64,000 nucleotides of DNA from Aurantibacillus circumpalustris (lineage in GTDB: Bacteria; Bacteroidota; Bacteroidia; B-17B0; Aurantibacillaceae). Both the position numbers and the translations under genes were made by a program. The DNA is taken from assembly GCF_029625215.1 (NCBI RefSeq), contig NZ_CP121197.1:2232001-2296000 (forward strand), in the 5' to 3' direction. Position 1 is the first letter of the stretch, and every line of letters begins with the position of its first letter. Positions 63,772 through 64,000 of the stretch are shown here, piece by piece. The notes beneath the pieces are model-generated. The model made no database searches and had not been told where the DNA came from. It saw nothing but the letters and a program-made list of their open reading frames with translations.

Positions 63772-64000
63772 TTACTCACAATGGAAGAAATTATAATCAG
63801 TTGATGGAATATTTTCAGTTATACCAATTCCTCTGGCAATCGTTATGATTTGTCCTCTATGAAAGGTACTATGATTGATTGCATGAATCACATACTCGTA
63901 TCTATTCAATTTATTCTTGGCCCAAGGCATATTGAGTTCTATTAATTCAGTTAGTTCTTTATCTGTGTATCTTAAGAACGAATTCTCCATATCGATGGAC
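63772..64000 (-). CDS. DinB family protein (N-terminal part outside window)
   Basis: The frame has no stop to the right edge; about 76 C-terminal residues are visible. RYEYVIHAINHSTFHRGQI carries the metal His triad remnant of the DinB/YfiT four-helix fold, followed by TIARGIGITENIPSTDYNFF, typical of the family C terminus. Members bind divalent metal and often act in thiol-dependent transferase reactions; this one is not specified. An internal ATG at 63990 is probably not the true start. Confidence 0.8.
   Translation of the reverse strand, partial: SIDMENSFLRYTDKELTELIELNMPWAKNKLNRYEYVIHAINHSTFHRGQIITIARGIGITENIPSTDYNFFHCE

Overview
The window is AT-rich chromosomal DNA from a member of the Bacteroidota. 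The evidence is a type IX secretion (T9SS)/gliding locus (porV, porU, a porP/SprF-type gene, gldJ), three T9SS cargo proteins with type A or type B C-terminal sorting signals, the short 287-residue form of the housekeeping sigma factor, a fused alpha+beta 2-oxoacid dehydrogenase E1, and many starts lying downstream of TAnnTTTG-type -7 boxes. The order or genus cannot be fixed from the sequence alone. No tRNA, rRNA, IS element, phage, CRISPR array or replication origin was seen. This is dense core-genome DNA with a few accessory touches.

Layout. 1-8700: a cut-off oligopeptide-binding lipoprotein, then porV and porU on the minus strand, divergent from a porP/SprF paralogue and gldJ. 8752-13388: murF, a dicarboxylate/glutamate symporter and yidC. 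13476-17264: two small Cys/His-containing proteins ending in RGPP, a TonB-dependent receptor and a lipoprotein, which look like a metal-uptake operon. 17285-22351 (minus): a CAP-domain protein, a MauE-thioredoxin fusion, a response regulator and rpoD. 22805-27148: a very long coiled-coil protein, zapA and rny, then an outer-membrane barrel gene and an RhlE-type helicase. 29536-32887 (minus): a tight four-gene run of acyl-CoA reductase, a type B T9SS cargo, an ABC ATPase with no usual start codon, and a haem-binding-domain protein; a ferredoxin is divergent. 33504-36125 (minus): a cysteine-peptidase-fold protein and the fused E1. 36322-39359: an NlpC/P60 lipoprotein overlapping a membrane protein, a Skp/OmpH chaperone and a MazG-like pyrophosphohydrolase. 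39367-41077 (minus): rhomboid, queuosine-precursor transporter and crcB. 41177-43906: leucyl aminopeptidase, an unknown exported protein and a decayed LytTR fragment. 43929-48282: T9SS cargo, a small Cys protein, a cobalamin riboswitch driving an unusual Cys-rich-CWC/T9SS-cargo fusion, and a GT39-like membrane enzyme. 48376-51378 (minus): LptF/G permease, tgt and a HAD phosphatase. 51451-53826: a GT2 gene on a probably leaderless promoter, an ECF sigma factor and rsmG. 53856-57514 (minus): a TMTC-like TPR membrane glycosyltransferase with EF-hand-like motifs, then an ECF sigma/anti-sigma-like pair. 57897-61250: YitT and an RND/MMPL transporter. 61386-64000 (minus): AraC regulator, DUF1348, AhpD-like and a cut-off DinB protein.

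How parts fit together. The T9SS genes (outer-membrane carrier PorV, sortase PorU, a PorP-like anchor protein, GldJ) would export the CTD-bearing cargo encoded further on. The best candidate for something undescribed is the cobalamin-riboswitch-controlled single ORF that joins a cytoplasmic-type Cys-rich CWC domain, an internal signal-peptide-like segment and a T9SS-exported surface protein. Other points worth attention are the enlarged ZapA-partner coiled coil, the EF-hand-like insertion in a TMTC-like enzyme, the ATPase with an apparent ATT/ATC start, and a Tgt lacking its usual zinc cysteines.
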